NCBI GenBank assembly: GCA_039602395.1
Contig: JBCNJP010000010.1
Span: 91,854,000 to 91,917,999 of the forward strand
Length of the DNA stretch: 64,000 bases
DNA from: Deinandra increscens subsp. villosa
Taxonomy: Eukaryota > Streptophyta > Magnoliopsida > Asterales > Asteraceae
Direction of reading: 5' to 3'
Under the pieces are notes generated by a model. That model saw only the letters and a list, made by a program, of their open reading frames with translations. It was not told the DNA's origin and searched no databases. Position 1 is the stretch's first letter, and every line of letters starts with the position of its first letter. Shown piece after piece: positions 53,601-64,000 of this stretch. Both the position numbers and the translations under genes were made by a program.

Positions 53601-54865
53601 GTTTTTTATTTCCCGCCAAGTTTTTACCCTAAATTTTCATTCCCGCTTCCTTTTCTCCATTACTCGCCAAAAGTTTCATAACTTTCATTCCCGCTTCCTT
53701 TTTGTCCATTCTAATCTCAGTTCCATCACACTGCATCTCACAAAAATTTCTGGTTTATCTCCTACATCGAATTAGGGTTCTTCGAACTCCAATTTCATCC
53801 CCAATTTTTTTCTGCCGCTGTTATTTTTGAATTAGGGTTCCAAATTTGTTTTCATCTTCCGCTCACCATAAAGTCGATTCCCGCTTTCATCGCTACACAT
53901 TCTCCATCGAAACCCTAATCTACATTCTCCGCTCACAAAACGGCGCCCTCTTTTCCAAATTAGGGCATCCTTTCTCTTTCATCTTTTTCTCAATCGCAAT
54001 CTAAGACCTGACTTCAAACTCTCCAATCGTTCGCACAATTTGCTTATACATACATCTCTTGCTTCGATTCAGTCCAATTGCACTTCAACCAAAAGGCGAC
54101 TACCGCTGCTACCGCCCCAACTGACTTCCCCCATGGAAGAGGACGAGGAAGACAGAATAATACGAAAACAAAGAAGAAGAACAAGAGGAAAGAGGAAACT
54201 AATAACGAAGATGAAATTCTGGTAGCGAAAGCTCAGGCTCTTTTGTTTAATTTACACACTGTGAGTTAATTTTTGATCTATACTTTTCAATCAAAGTAAT
54301 TCCACATATTGAGTTTTAATTTGCAGGTATTAATTAATCATCTATTGCTAGTTGTTCTATCTTTAAGGAATATTCAACTCATATCTGGTTTAGCCACTAG
54401 TGATCTCCCTAAATTTGTCAACACTGGATCGATAAGCAGTACTTGCATATATAAGTTAAGTTTTTTAAATTTACATTAGTTTTTTGCAGTGTTAGTGTTG
54501 ATGATCTGAATTCCAATGTGAAGAACAAGGAGAGTAACTTACGTCCCACAATCTCCACAATTATGGCAATTTGATTAATTGTAGTTTTATGGATTATTAG
54601 GTAATTTGATTAGCTGAGAATTTGATTAACCTTTCCAAATGGGTTTTATAACCTATAAGATGTTGTAACCATGGATTCTTAGAGAGCGTAGTTTAACGTA
54701 TGTGTCTTTTCGATGAGCCGACGGAAAAGATAGCTCACTTGTATGTTTGATCTTTTCATAGAACACATGATTGTTTACAGGTGGTTTATGCTAGGAGTGT
54801 TCTGTTTTCATAAACCATGGAAACCAACCTAATCCCTTAAACCGAAGCAAATCAGCAGGTTCAGC
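53601..54865 (+). other. Leader-like sequence with possible captured first exon
   Basis: Pyrimidine-rich text with repeated TTAGGGTTC and ATTCCCGCTTC looks like a plant 5' UTR. An open frame at 54078-54260 (GRGRGRQNNTKTKKKNKRKE, then EDEILVAKAQALLFNLHT) ends at a plausible donor (TGTGAGTT). I do not recognise the gene. The rest looks intron-like and AT-rich. Confidence 0.4.
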
Positions 54866-55300
54866 CGGGTCGAGATTTATACCGTTCATCAGTTGGCACA
54901 TCCTGAAGGTAATTTAATCGCTACTACTGCAACTTGGTAAATTATGTTTTATTTTTATTTTTCATTTGTTTTCTCTGTTTCAGAGGTTATCTTTCATGTC
55001 TACATGCTCAATAGAGGAAGTTGCTTCTAGTTGCAATGTTGTTAGATTATTTTAGTTATATGTATGTAATATGACTCCATTGTTGCATCAAACAAGATTT
55101 TTATTTCAATGTGTTATATTATATTGTTATGTATTTCTTTTTACTTTTTAGGTCTACAAGAGACGTGAAATATCCACTTTGATGGTGAAAAGAGCCGAAA
55201 TGAATGGATTCAATGATATTCGTCTTACTGTTGACACTCCTAAACTCGGTCGTAGGGAAGCTGGGCATAAAAAACAATTAAAAATCATCCCCCAAGTAGT
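54866..55300 (+). pseudogene. Captured exons of a (S)-2-hydroxy-acid (glycolate) oxidase-like gene
   Basis: Three exon pieces in order. The first ends 54908 with TVHQLAHPE and a GTAATT donor (compare TAMQKMAHPEG in glycolate oxidases). The second starts after TTTCAG at 54984 and reads LSFMSTCSIEEVASS (compare TLSSWATSSVEEVAST). The third follows TTTTTAG at 55152 and reads VYKRREISTLMVKRAEMNGF then RLTVDTPKLGRREAGHKK (compare VYKDR...VRRAE..GF...LTVDTPRLGRREAD). LTVDTP holds an active-site Asp in this peroxisomal FMN enzyme family. Introns are retained, so capture was from genomic DNA. The N- and C-terminal exons are absent; no function is expected. Confidence 0.82.
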
Positions 55301-56342
55301 GATTTTTTCCCCTTTATTACTTGATTTTGGAACATATTATGATTTATGCAGAATGATCGCTTCCAAATGAAGAAATAGGATAATCTGACCAACAGCTTTA
55401 CAAGATTACTAGTAATAGTAGTAATGAACTACCGCTAGCATAAAGTGGTGAAAACTATATTAGCACATATGGCAGCAAAGAAATAGGACAAAAACAGGTG
55501 TTACATTAACCCCTTTGACAGTATCTAGATCATTTCTCCTCAACTAGAATGTTGAATATTGTGATCAAGTAGTAATAACAAATAATCATGCTTATCTTCT
55601 AGTTGTGCTTACAATAGCCTGTTTGACTTCGCATACATGTGGTCTTACGTTATGAGAATTTAAATGGTTACATCATTAAGCTATTGACATGCTTATCTTC
55701 TTGTTGTGCTTACAATAGCCCGTTTGATTATGTCAGTAGTTTCCGATTAGCCTAAAATCACCACTCCTATTTGTTTTGATCCTAACTTTTTGTTTGATTA
55801 TGTTAATACTATTGTATTTATTGATATATGTGTTTACGTTGTGTTTAATGGTTATTTAATCATCGTTTATGGCATCTAACCTAACTCATTTGACCTGACC
55901 ATGTTCTCCGCCGTATCGAAAACTCATGTATTTGCCACTATTGTACAGTCCAAGTGACACTTTTAACACATATATCTACGAGATGGGTCGAAATGACTTT
56001 GTGTTTTATCTAAAACTCTTCCGTTTCTTTTCACAGGTGCTCGCGTTGATTATTCCTTTCGGTTTCCTTTTCTTTTTTTTTCTTTTTCATTTGCCCGGTT
56101 TCCTTTTCTTTTTGTTTCATCTGTTTTTTTTAAAAAGGACCGTCTATTTCCAGTTCGTACACCTACCGATCTTTCAACTGTTACATTTGCGGTGCCAATC
56201 AGGTATGATTTCTTTGCTACTGCATTTTCTTGATGAGATTTGGAAACATAAATCATAAGAGAAAAAACATAACTGACATTGACTCCTTCATTAGTAATGT
56301 TTCATACCATTTTCTTTGTCTGATTTTGTGTTTGAATCTCAG
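55301..56342 (+). other. Intronic or filler sequence of CACTA2
   Basis: AT-rich; a segment with CTTATCTTCT(A/T)GTTGTGCTTA and CAATAGCC(T/C)GTTTGA occurs twice (55590-55625 and 55695-55730). 56030-56215 is T-rich. No exon identified with confidence. Confidence 0.45.
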
Positions 56343-57573
56343 AGAATTGGTGGAACTTATAATACTGAAATCAAGCGTTGGGCAGCGGGAAAAGAAGGAA
56401 ATTTAGGATCTCTCCTATCCAAACTACAATATGTATTCCTCATCATCTTCTCAAATGGGTCAAACCAACAGGTCAATACTCTCCCAAAGTTTATATTTAA
56501 TGCATGAACATCCTAAAATCAATCATATATATTGTTGATAGCACCGCATCATTTCGTTTTAGGACATAGAACCTAGCTAGCTATAGGCCATGGAATGCTC
56601 GATCTATCTACATGTCGAATGAAGATGCAGTCTATACCTTTTTTGCCCAACTTCTTTCTTTCTTGATTTGGGATTCAGTGAGCCTAGCTACAACTGCATG
56701 GCCCAAACTCTTAAGTAATTTGGTGGCAACCTTGTTCCTTGGTAGGATTCATGCATTGTTTAACATAGCCTCACCCTAAAAACATTCACTTAGAAGTTAG
56801 ACCTGATCGAAGAGGAAAACATTTTGTATTATTCCAACAGAATGCAAGAAAGTAATCTAGCTAGCCTTAATTCAAGCTGTTTGTAATTGTATATATATTT
56901 CTCTCAACATTAATTACAAACTCCAAGCAAAACCGACATACACCTTACAAAGGTTTACAAATTTAATGTTCAAAATTTTGATTGAATAATATAAATATTT
57001 CGATCATATCTAACGCACTGACTATCTTTGCAGAAATATTAGTGTACTGTTTCGGCAGGCCCGACTCAAAACATTTTGCATATGATTTGGGCATTTAAAT
57101 TTCTTTGTTGAACAATTAAAAAATTTTGAAAATAGTAGTATTTATAAAAAATGTGTATATTCAATGACTAGTGCACTAAAAGTTATAACATTCATCACTA
57201 ACAGGTAACATAATATATAAATTCTAGTACTTTAGAGTAGTAAGCTTTTACCATAAAGTCTTAAACAACATTTGAAGCTCCAAAACAAGCATATGTGAAA
57301 ATGGCCAAATATAATATTATGATCTTTAGTTGACTTGATTGTCAGGTTGTCATTTCATCTTTTAGTTTTACTCAATTCTCTAATCTATTGTCGGGTTCTT
57401 TGGCCCGAATGCGGTTGGCAGCCTATTTCATTGACCGATCTGATCAGCGGTGAGAATGTAAAAAAAGCATATAGAAAGTCAACCTTTTATGTATTCATCC
57501 AGATAAAGTGCAACTGAAAGGACCTAATCTTCAACAGAATTATGTCTTTGAGAAGGTCTTTGATATACTTAAG
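56343..57573 (+). pseudogene. Captured exons of an auxilin-like J-domain gene
   Basis: Exon A (56343-56432, after a CAG acceptor, before GTATTC) reads RIGGTYNTEIKRWAAGKEGN and LGSLLSKLQY. Exon B (about 57395-57573, before GTACTT) reads VLWPECGWQPISLTDLISGE and NVKKAYRKST, then HPDKVQLKG and QQNYVFEKVFDILK in a frame shifted by 1 nt just before HPD. This is the C-terminal J-domain of plant auxilin-like proteins (compare EIKRWAAGKEGNLRALLSTL, then LWPECGWQPVSLTDL). The HPD tripeptide, needed to stimulate Hsc70 in clathrin uncoating, is still encoded. The intron of about 960 bp between A and B is kept. The final auxilin exon was not found. Confidence 0.85.
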
Positions 57574-58494
57574 GTACTTCCTTCTTAAAGCAGCTTTAGT
57601 TTAGGTTTTTGGATTTATATATAATACAATCTGTTACCTAAATTATTCAATTTTTTTTCTGTTTGCATTCATTGATCATTATCATGGTTCTCACTATAGC
57701 TGGTGATATTGGTGGGTCTAATGAGTTGAGTAATAGGTCAAAGAAAGTTCATGTCAAAATAAATACTTATTGTGCGGGCCAAATGTATCAGGCTCTACTG
57801 GTCGACCCGGACATCTATTTTCAAAACTTGTAGTGGTAAGTGTTTGAGTCCCTCTGGCAAAGGTCACAAGTTTACCAAAAAGAAAACTCTCTTGAAGGCC
57901 TGCGAGTTTCCCAGTAACGGGTACTCATGGTTACCAAATAAAACTTAGCATGTCAGTTATGATTACAAGTTACATAACCTATAATAATGCTCTGTTAACT
58001 AAATGAGTGATTATTATGTATGTACTGAAATGAAGGTTATGATCCTTGTAGATCATTCACAACTTCTATTTTATTTGAAATTCTAATTATTTGACAGATT
58101 TTAGCAAAACAGTTGCAGAGGAGTGGACGTCCATAAAGTCTCTGTTTGCCACAGTTTTGATAAAGAATATAGTGAATTTAAAGACAAATTACTTGTTTCA
58201 TTAAAGCTCATGTTATTGTATCTATGTATGTCATTATTTCTTTCCTCTATGTGACCGGCATCTTATGGATCTGATCTTACTATGGTGCATGATATACTTA
58301 AAGTAACAAAGCTTGCAAATGGCTATATTGTAACCATCATTCTGAAGCCTCTATTGTAACCAAATTTCCATTGTTTCTAATTTGACACATAAAGAAGACT
58401 TATATAGCTTGTTTCTGATCCGTTATTAAAGTTAGATACTATGCTTGTAATATTGTAGTTATCTCTCTAGTCCATTAAGTATTTACTAATGTTT
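57574..58494 (+). other. Sequence between captured exons and copia fragment
   Basis: AT-rich, intron-like. 58099-58180 (TTTAGCAAAACAGTTGCAGA...) could be an exon but I cannot name it. Confidence 0.4.
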
Positions 58495-58630
58495 TTTTTC
58501 TGCACTACAGGATTGATGTTGATGCACTTTTAGAAAAAGATCTAATAAATTTAGATGAGGTGTTGCAGATTGCAAATAATGTTGTTTTGATGTCATTAAA
58601 TGCCGTCTCCATTTTGATCTCTGTAAGTGG
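58495..58630 (+). pseudogene. Unidentified exon-like piece
   Basis: After a CTGCACTACAG acceptor the frame reads IDVDALLEKDLINLDEVLQI then ANNVVLMSLNAVSILIS, with coding-like composition, ending near a possible donor CTGTAAGTGG. I do not recognise the family. It may be another captured fragment. Confidence 0.35.
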
Positions 58631-58675
58631 TCGACATACTTTGTATTTTGAGACGCAAAAAGGTGTTGATACCTG

Positions 58676-59013
58676 ATATGTGCGTCGTGTGAAGTATCAA
58701 ACAAAGTACAAGATCATGTCAAACTAGGTCTGGCCGAACTAGGTCCGAACCTGAAGTTCGGACTGGCCGAACCTGAGGTTCGGCCGAAGCTCGGACCAGC
58801 GGGTATATATAGGTGATTGGTCTTTGTAATTGTGGGGTTCTGAGCGTGTGAGATTTCTTAAGTGTGTGTTTTCAAGGTGTTTCTCTGTGTTGTGTTTCTG
58901 AGTGTTTCACTGATTGTAATTGTTCATTTTGATCAATAAAACAATCGGTTAATTACGTTTCGATGTCCGATTAGCTAGATCGAGTAGACGATCCGATGCT
59001 CACGCATTTTCAA
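58676..59013 (+). repeat. Copia LTR (5') within CACTA2
   Basis: It ends TTTTCA just before a PBS at 59016-59027. It contains GTATATATAGG (TATA) at about 58803 and AATAAAAC (polyA signal) at 58936. GTTCGG/CCGAAC words occur in the U3 part, including GTTCGGCCGAA-type palindromes near 58770. The left boundary is uncertain (a TG at 58676 or 58688). No 3' LTR was found inside CACTA2. Confidence 0.6.
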
Positions 59014-59015
59014 GT

Positions 59016-59027
59016 GGTATCAGAGCT
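59016..59027 (+). promoter_or_regulatory. Primer binding site of the copia fragment
   Basis: TGGTATCAGAGC, initiator tRNA-Met type. Confidence 0.88.
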
Positions 59028-59234
59028 TTCTGGTTCACTCTACTGATCTGTGGTTGCTATATTTGGATTTTTGAAGCGTTTTTGAAGTTTCTCGAGTTTG
59101 TTTTCGTGTTGTTCATCAATTCTATCGAGTGTTTGGTGTCAAAATTGTTCCTAAGTCATTTTCTATCAGTTTTTCTGAGTCACAGTATCGAGTTTTGTCA
59201 AAATCCGTCCATTTTCGCGCGTTTTGGAAAAATG

Positions 59235-59545
59235 AGTTCGAAGTTCGGAGTTGTCTGATCAGGTTCGGAGTAACTGCTCCGAACTTGAAGTTCGGTCCAT
59301 CTTCGGTGAGAGTTCGGTGTTAATTCGGTCAAAGTTCGGAGTTTTCTGTGTTCGGGCACTAGTTCGGACAAGGTTCGGAGTTAAATCAAGGTTCGGAGGT
59401 AGTTCGGAGCTAGATCGGAGTCTCTTAGGAGTTCGGTCTGTTGATTTTGACTCGGAGCAAGTTCGGACGAAGTTCGGAGGTTGGTTTTAGGTTCGGACAG
59501 AGTTCGGAGCTTAGTTATAAGTTCGGAGAGAGTTCGGACGGCAGA
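59235..59545 (+). repeat. GTTCGGAG word array in copia leader
   Basis: AGTTCGGAG, AGTTCGGAC, AGTTCGGTC and variants occur over twenty times in 310 bp with irregular spacing, directly before the gag ATG at 59563. With the U3 copies at 58730-58800 this mirrors the word arrays of elements 1 and 2. Confidence 0.88.
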
Positions 59546-59562
59546 ATCTTAATTTTTCGAAC

Positions 59563-62488
59563 GATGTCGGAATTTCACGCGTTTGCTGCAATGCAAAGTG
59601 CCATGCAAACCATGCTGAATTTTGATAATGAAATTGGAACAAGTCAGAAAGTTCCCAAATTATTGAAGCTGGAAGATTATCAAAATTGGAAGAAACGATT
59701 TTCTGCTTATATTAGCACAAATGACATTGATTTATGGATTCCAATTCGAAAGTTGTATGAACGACCAATGGAAGATGGAGATCTTAAAGAAATTCAAGAC
59801 TTCGATGCTGATGAAAGAAAAAGTTATGAGCTTGAAAAGAAAGTTTATGGTTATCTTACTATGGCTTTACCTACTGAATTGCTTCATCAATTTAGCACTT
59901 GCAAGAAATCTAAGCAATTGTGGGATGCTTTATCCGCAAGATGTGTAGGAAATGCTGATTATAAGAAGAGTCGAAAGAAAGTCTTGAACAAAGAATTTGA
60001 TAATTTTCAGAATTATGACAATGAAAACATTACTGCTCTAGTTTCAAGATTTTCACATTTGATTAGTGAATTGAAGGTTGTTGGAATTGAAAAATCTGAT
60101 GCGGATTTAAAGGAAAAGATCATGGAAGCATTACCTGAAAAGTGGGAGAATTATGTTTTATTGCTCACTCATGACAAGGATTATTCTACCATGACATTTC
60201 ACGAGCTTACTGGAAAACTTCATGCTCGAGAAATGGAAATGTTGAATTCAAAGAAATCAACTGCTACTTTGCAGAATCCTGAACTGTATCATGGTGAGAA
60301 TAGTGCAAGCATGAGTGCAAAGTCTAAACCAAATCAGAATACCGCACCAAGTGTTGCTTTTATAGCTGGAGTTTCAGGAAATTCTGATAATAATTCTTCA
60401 AGGGGTTGCAATTTCACAATTCCAAATTTTTCAAGTCAAAATGCTTTTTCAGCTGAATCAACAGATGATTGTGCCAAAATGATTTCTGCATTGATTTCAT
60501 CATCTTTTGGTTTGATTCTCAAAAATGTTGCTGATGCAAAGTTAACTAGTGAGGATCTTGATGCTCTTGATGATGATCAACTAACTGAATTGGATGTATC
60601 TTGGCAATATGCTATGTTGTGTCAAAGATCTAAAAGATTCTTTAAGAAACATGGAAGGAATATTTCTGGTGATAAATTGGGTTTTGACAAGTCCAAATTA
60701 AAGTGTTACAAATGTTCACAACTTGGACATTTTGCTAAAGATTGTCATCAGGCACATGCAAATAAGTCTGGTGTTCCTCTATCACCAAAGCCTGGTTTTA
60801 CTCAACCATCTACTAGTAACACAAGCAAGACCACAACTTTGATGGCTCAAAATGATGGTGTATATGATTGGGGTCAACAGTTTGGGTATGATTCATCTGC
60901 TTTGATAGTTACTCATGATCAACAAGAAGATTTTTGTTCAGAAACTAGTTCCAATACTAGTTCAATTCCAAGTTCTTATGAATCTGCTGAAAACTTGGAG
61001 AGTCTGATGAAAGAAAATGCTTTATTGATGAATAAAGTTCAACAACTGTCTGAGGCATTTGATGTGATTAATTCAGAGTTGAAGATTTCTACAGATCATG
61101 ACAAGGAGTTGACATTAAAGAATGAGTATTTGACCATGGAAATCCAAACATTGAATGAGGTTTTGGAAGTTTTGAAGCAAGATAAGAAGAATGTTGAAAT
61201 TTCAAAGGCTAAGATTTGTGAAGAACGGGATGAGTTGGTAAAGATGTCAAGAAATGGAAGGATGAAGCGAAGATACAGCTGCTGATTTTCAGAATTTGTT
61301 TGATAAATCAAAGGTCAAACTTGATCTGCTTACAAAGAATGTTGAAGAGTCAACTGCTAAGATTGAAGCATATCAAGTTGACATGGGAAAGTTGTTGGAT
61401 GAGAAGCGGGAGTTAGTTCGTGTCAATAAAGTTCAAGCCGCAATTTGGAGATTCAAAAGCGCAACGAGGATAAATTGAAGAAGGAATTACATGAGGGACT
61501 TGATAATCTGCGTTTGCAAAAATTTGAAACTCACAAGGTTGCAAAGCGATTGATTGCTAAAGAAAAAGAATTTGCTGAGGCTCAACAGAAAATTTCTGAT
61601 CTGAAGGTTCAAGTTCTTGATGCTAATCGATTGCTTAATAATGTCTCAAATTCTCAAGTCTTCACAAGTTTTTTAGCTAATGATGAAAATTTTGAAAAGA
61701 TGTTTGATAAGATTGCTTCACCCCCTGCTCATATCAAAGAAGCTGTCAAAGAAATAAAGGAACAAATTGAAAAATTTGATTACTCAAAGGTTTCGTCATC
61801 TACTGCTGAGGATGAGAAAGTTGTGCCAAAGAAGAAGAACAGGAAGAATAAGAAAAAGAAGGAAAAGAAATCTACAGTTTCTCCTGCACCTAAGTTTGTA
61901 TCTGGTTCATCGTCTGCTGATAATGAGAAGTTAGTTACTTCTAGTGACAAGCTTCAGTCTCAACCTGAGTTTGATGAAAAGATCTTTTATGATCAAACGA
62001 ATGTCACCAAAGTAAAAGCTGAATTTTCTCGATTAGCAAAGAATGGACATTTTTCACCTGAGGAGAAAATTTCTGGAAAACATGAAGGATTGGGTTTTCA
62101 CAGGATGCAAAACAATGCTGAGAAGGTTCCAGCATCATCATCTCAAGATTTGAAGAAATTAAAGATGAAACAAGTGAAGAAGGAAGTGTTTCAAGCTGAT
62201 AAAATTCAACCCGAGCGGTTTTACAAACTCAAGGGTTCGGATCAATTATTTTCTGACAAAGAATTTCCTCTTCATTGTGTTGATGCTCGGAAGATTGCTG
62301 AGGTCTTTGTGAAAGCTACCATTTCTTTTGAAAGTTCTCAATCTCGAAGCCCTACATCCAAATGGGTACACCTCAATTGGAGTCCGTATGAGAAAGATAG
62401 AAGAAAAAATATTTTTCCGGCAAATGATATTGTGTTAACTAGATTTATTATTATAGGTTTATTGTTAGCATACCGAATTCATTTGTAA
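59563..62488 (+). pseudogene. Copia Gag polyprotein, no pol, inside CACTA2
   Basis: The start is at MSEFHAFAAMQSAMQTML (59563), the first ATG after the leader. A UBN2-type capsid (KLEDYQNWKKRFSAYIS, WDALSARCVGNADYKKS, KEFDNFQNYDNENITALVSR) leads to a CCHC knuckle CYKCSQLGHFAKDC at about 60706. A long coiled coil follows. Frameshifts near 61255 and 61445 break the frame; the pieces at 59563-61285 and 61445-62488 share one frame. A Lys-rich patch (KKKNRKNKKKKEKKS) and a tail containing KLKGSDQLFSDKEFPLHCVD end at about 62390, after which the reading frame runs into unrelated sequence. No protease, integrase or RT follows. Confidence 0.85.
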
Positions 62489-62635
62489 ACTCATATTAAC
62501 TTTGTAATGTTGCTATATATATGAAATGCATTGTTTTGCATATATGTATTTTACTTTGCATTATCAGGTTAATGGTTATTTAATGTAGAAATTAGTGATA
62601 ATATAAAAAAATATTTTTTTTAATTTTTCTAAATC

Positions 62636-62877
62636 CATGACGCGCAAAAATGCGTGTCATCTCCTTTTATGACGGGGGCTTCCTTGACGCGCATTTTATG
62701 ACGCGCTTTGAGCGTCATAAAATGCGCGTCATCGTTTGCGCGTCAAGACCAGGATGACATGCATTTTGCGTGTCAAGAAGCTTCTTGACATGGCCTTCCT
62801 TGACGCGCAAATGCGCGTCATCTGACCCCTTTCTTGACACGCATTGCGCGTCAAGAAAGGCATTTTTTGTAGTAGTG
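62636..62877 (+). repeat. Right subterminal repeats and TIR of CACTA2
   Basis: GACGCGC, GCGCGTCA and CGTGTCA motifs in both orientations at dense spacing, ending TTTTTTGTAGTAGTG at 62877. Confidence 0.9.
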
Positions 62878-64000
62878 CCGGTAACTCTGATTGAAGGTTT
62901 CACTAGCGGACTGGCAGTGCTCCCACTACCACGAAAATCCCTCACCAGTTTTATTGAACCTTTCCTAGAACATTTTTCTTTCAGTTACTTGGTATAAAGA
63001 ATGTAGAGAAGTGTAGAGGAGAAGTGTATTTTTGGTGTGAAATTATATGGTTATGTATTTGTAGAGTAAAATTTCCATTTATACACGTTAGATTATGATT
63101 AGGAGCAGAAACACTCAAAACTTACATGGAAATGGAAAGCAATCATGCAAAAAGTTGCGTCTGTAACCCTTTTTGGATAGTAAAAGTAAGACGTTTAAAA
63201 ATTACATTAATAGATCTAGATGTCACAACATTACTATGCATGACCCTAGACCCGGAGATAACTTTTTAAATGGGGTATGATTGTTGAACGTGAACGGTCA
63301 ATAACATGGAAGCCACAACACCTAGTAGTAGGCGTGAAGTTAAACCGCAAAAAGAAGTTGTGACAGTCGTGACGCTGTGGCTGCTTAGCTGCGGTCAACT
63401 CCTCCTCGCGTATACATTGTTATGATTGTTATTTGGAAAGATACGAAAGAAATTGTTATGATTGTTATTTAGAAAGATACGAAAGAAAGCGCTCAAGGGT
63501 TAAAAGAGAACTTAATAAAAGTTCTATAATTTATTGTATTTTATAGTTTCTTTAAAATTGTTTAAGGATTTAAACATTTATGGAGTGATCACGACGTATG
63601 AACAAGTCATATGTCAGCGCTAGATTGATTGAATGTTGTTACACTCACACAATCACACATGACAATATTTACAGGCTTACAACTTCGAGCTTGTGTTGTT
63701 ATATATGTTGATGTCATGAAGCCAAACGTAAGATACACAAAGTCCACATTATCTTCAACTATGCAGTGAATCCGATGCTACATAATACTTATGAGGCAAC
63801 TAGAAAGATATGTTGTGATGACAAATATTCTCAACCTTTTCTGCAGATAAAATTAAATTCTAATAGGAAAGTAACCTTTCATATGTTCGTCAGTGGATGT
63901 CTTTGTATGGAATCACTATATGACCCCGCCTTTTCATTTCTCAACTCCTGGGTACAAATGGAAATAGGGAGAACAATTATTTTACTAGTCTACTTGAGTT
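62878..64000 (-). repeat. Inverted copy of 31368-32492, interrupted by CACTA2
   Basis: Reverse-complement match to 31368-32492, including the promoter-like segment and the first residues (FRGSGSTASPLVKPSIRVTG) of the ORF at 32423. The homology ends abruptly at the CACTA2 end, showing that CACTA2 inserted into this copy. The intact copy reads ...GTTACCGGGAAG at that point, consistent with CCG as the duplicated target. Confidence 0.9.

Larger units (their letters stand above)
53394..62877 (+). mobile_element. CACTA transposon CACTA2 carrying host-gene exons (Pack-CACTA)
   Basis: The left end is CACTACTAGAAACAGGGCC and the right end is the complement of CACTACTACAAAAAATGCC. Both continue with CCTTTCTTGACGCG and with GACGCGC subterminal motifs, so these are the TIRs of one 9.48-kb element. 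Inside are exons like glycolate oxidase (about 54870-55300), exons like an auxilin-type J-domain gene (56343-57573), an unidentified exon-like piece (about 58500-58625), and a copia LTR plus gag (58676-62488). No transposase is visible. On the right, CCG (62878-62880) is the presumed TSD; its partner is hidden by the gap. Confidence 0.88.

Overview
This window is plant nuclear DNA made almost entirely of transposable elements; I see no intact, clearly functional host gene. The evidence is Ty1/copia and Ty3/gypsy chromovirus polyproteins, CACTA (En/Spm) ends and transposase remnants, hAT and PIF/Harbinger MITEs, SINEs, GT-AG introns, AT-rich spacers and very long gypsy LTRs. Several polyprotein fragments resemble families common in Asteraceae, so a composite-family plant is my best guess, but that is inference. 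A run of exactly 500 N (52894-53393) is a scaffold gap.

Left part (1-17339). A minus-strand copia element (element 1) enters from the left edge and ends with its 5' LTR at 6541-6992. It sits inside a decayed CACTA TNP2 transposase gene (6993-8104). A 120-bp tandem array follows (8111-8500). A gag-only LTR element (element 2, 8501-14572) comes next, and then the right end of a CACTA element (14573-16579, ending in a TIR). The TNP2 remnant, the array and this right end probably belonged to one CACTA element split by element 2.

Middle (17340-37440). A young Tekay-like gypsy chromovirus (17340-27228) has near-identical 2.6-kb LTRs and a 5-bp TSD (TAAAC). It lacks most of its capsid domain and has three 1-nt frameshifts. 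After it come a tRNA-Val-like sequence, two SINEs, a PIF/Harbinger MITE with TTA flanks, a LINE-like fragment, a sequence repeated inverted at the right end of the window, a short copia-like LTR, a hAT MITE with an 8-bp TSD, and LTRs plus coding scraps of two decayed LTR elements (A and B).

Right part (37441-64000). Decayed element B is interrupted by a 3.4-kb solo gypsy LTR (38241-41681, TSD ATTGC) and by a CACTA element (CACTA1, 43082-51612, TSD CTA). CACTA1 carries two paralogous genes with a PB1-like domain, a small coiled-coil multi-exon gene, and retrotransposon scraps. After the gap lies a second CACTA family (CACTA2, 53394-62877). It has picked up exons of a glycolate-oxidase-type gene and of an auxilin-like J-domain gene, and it also contains a copia LTR-gag fragment. 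It inserted into one copy of the inverted repeat also present at 31368-32492.

The most unusual pattern is that unrelated LTR elements here each carry their own short word, repeated many times in the LTR or 5' leader and often palindromic or folded into hairpin arrays. Words include TCGAAAAGTC, GTTTACGATC, GCGAAACT and GTTCGGAG. The word differs between elements while the layout is shared.
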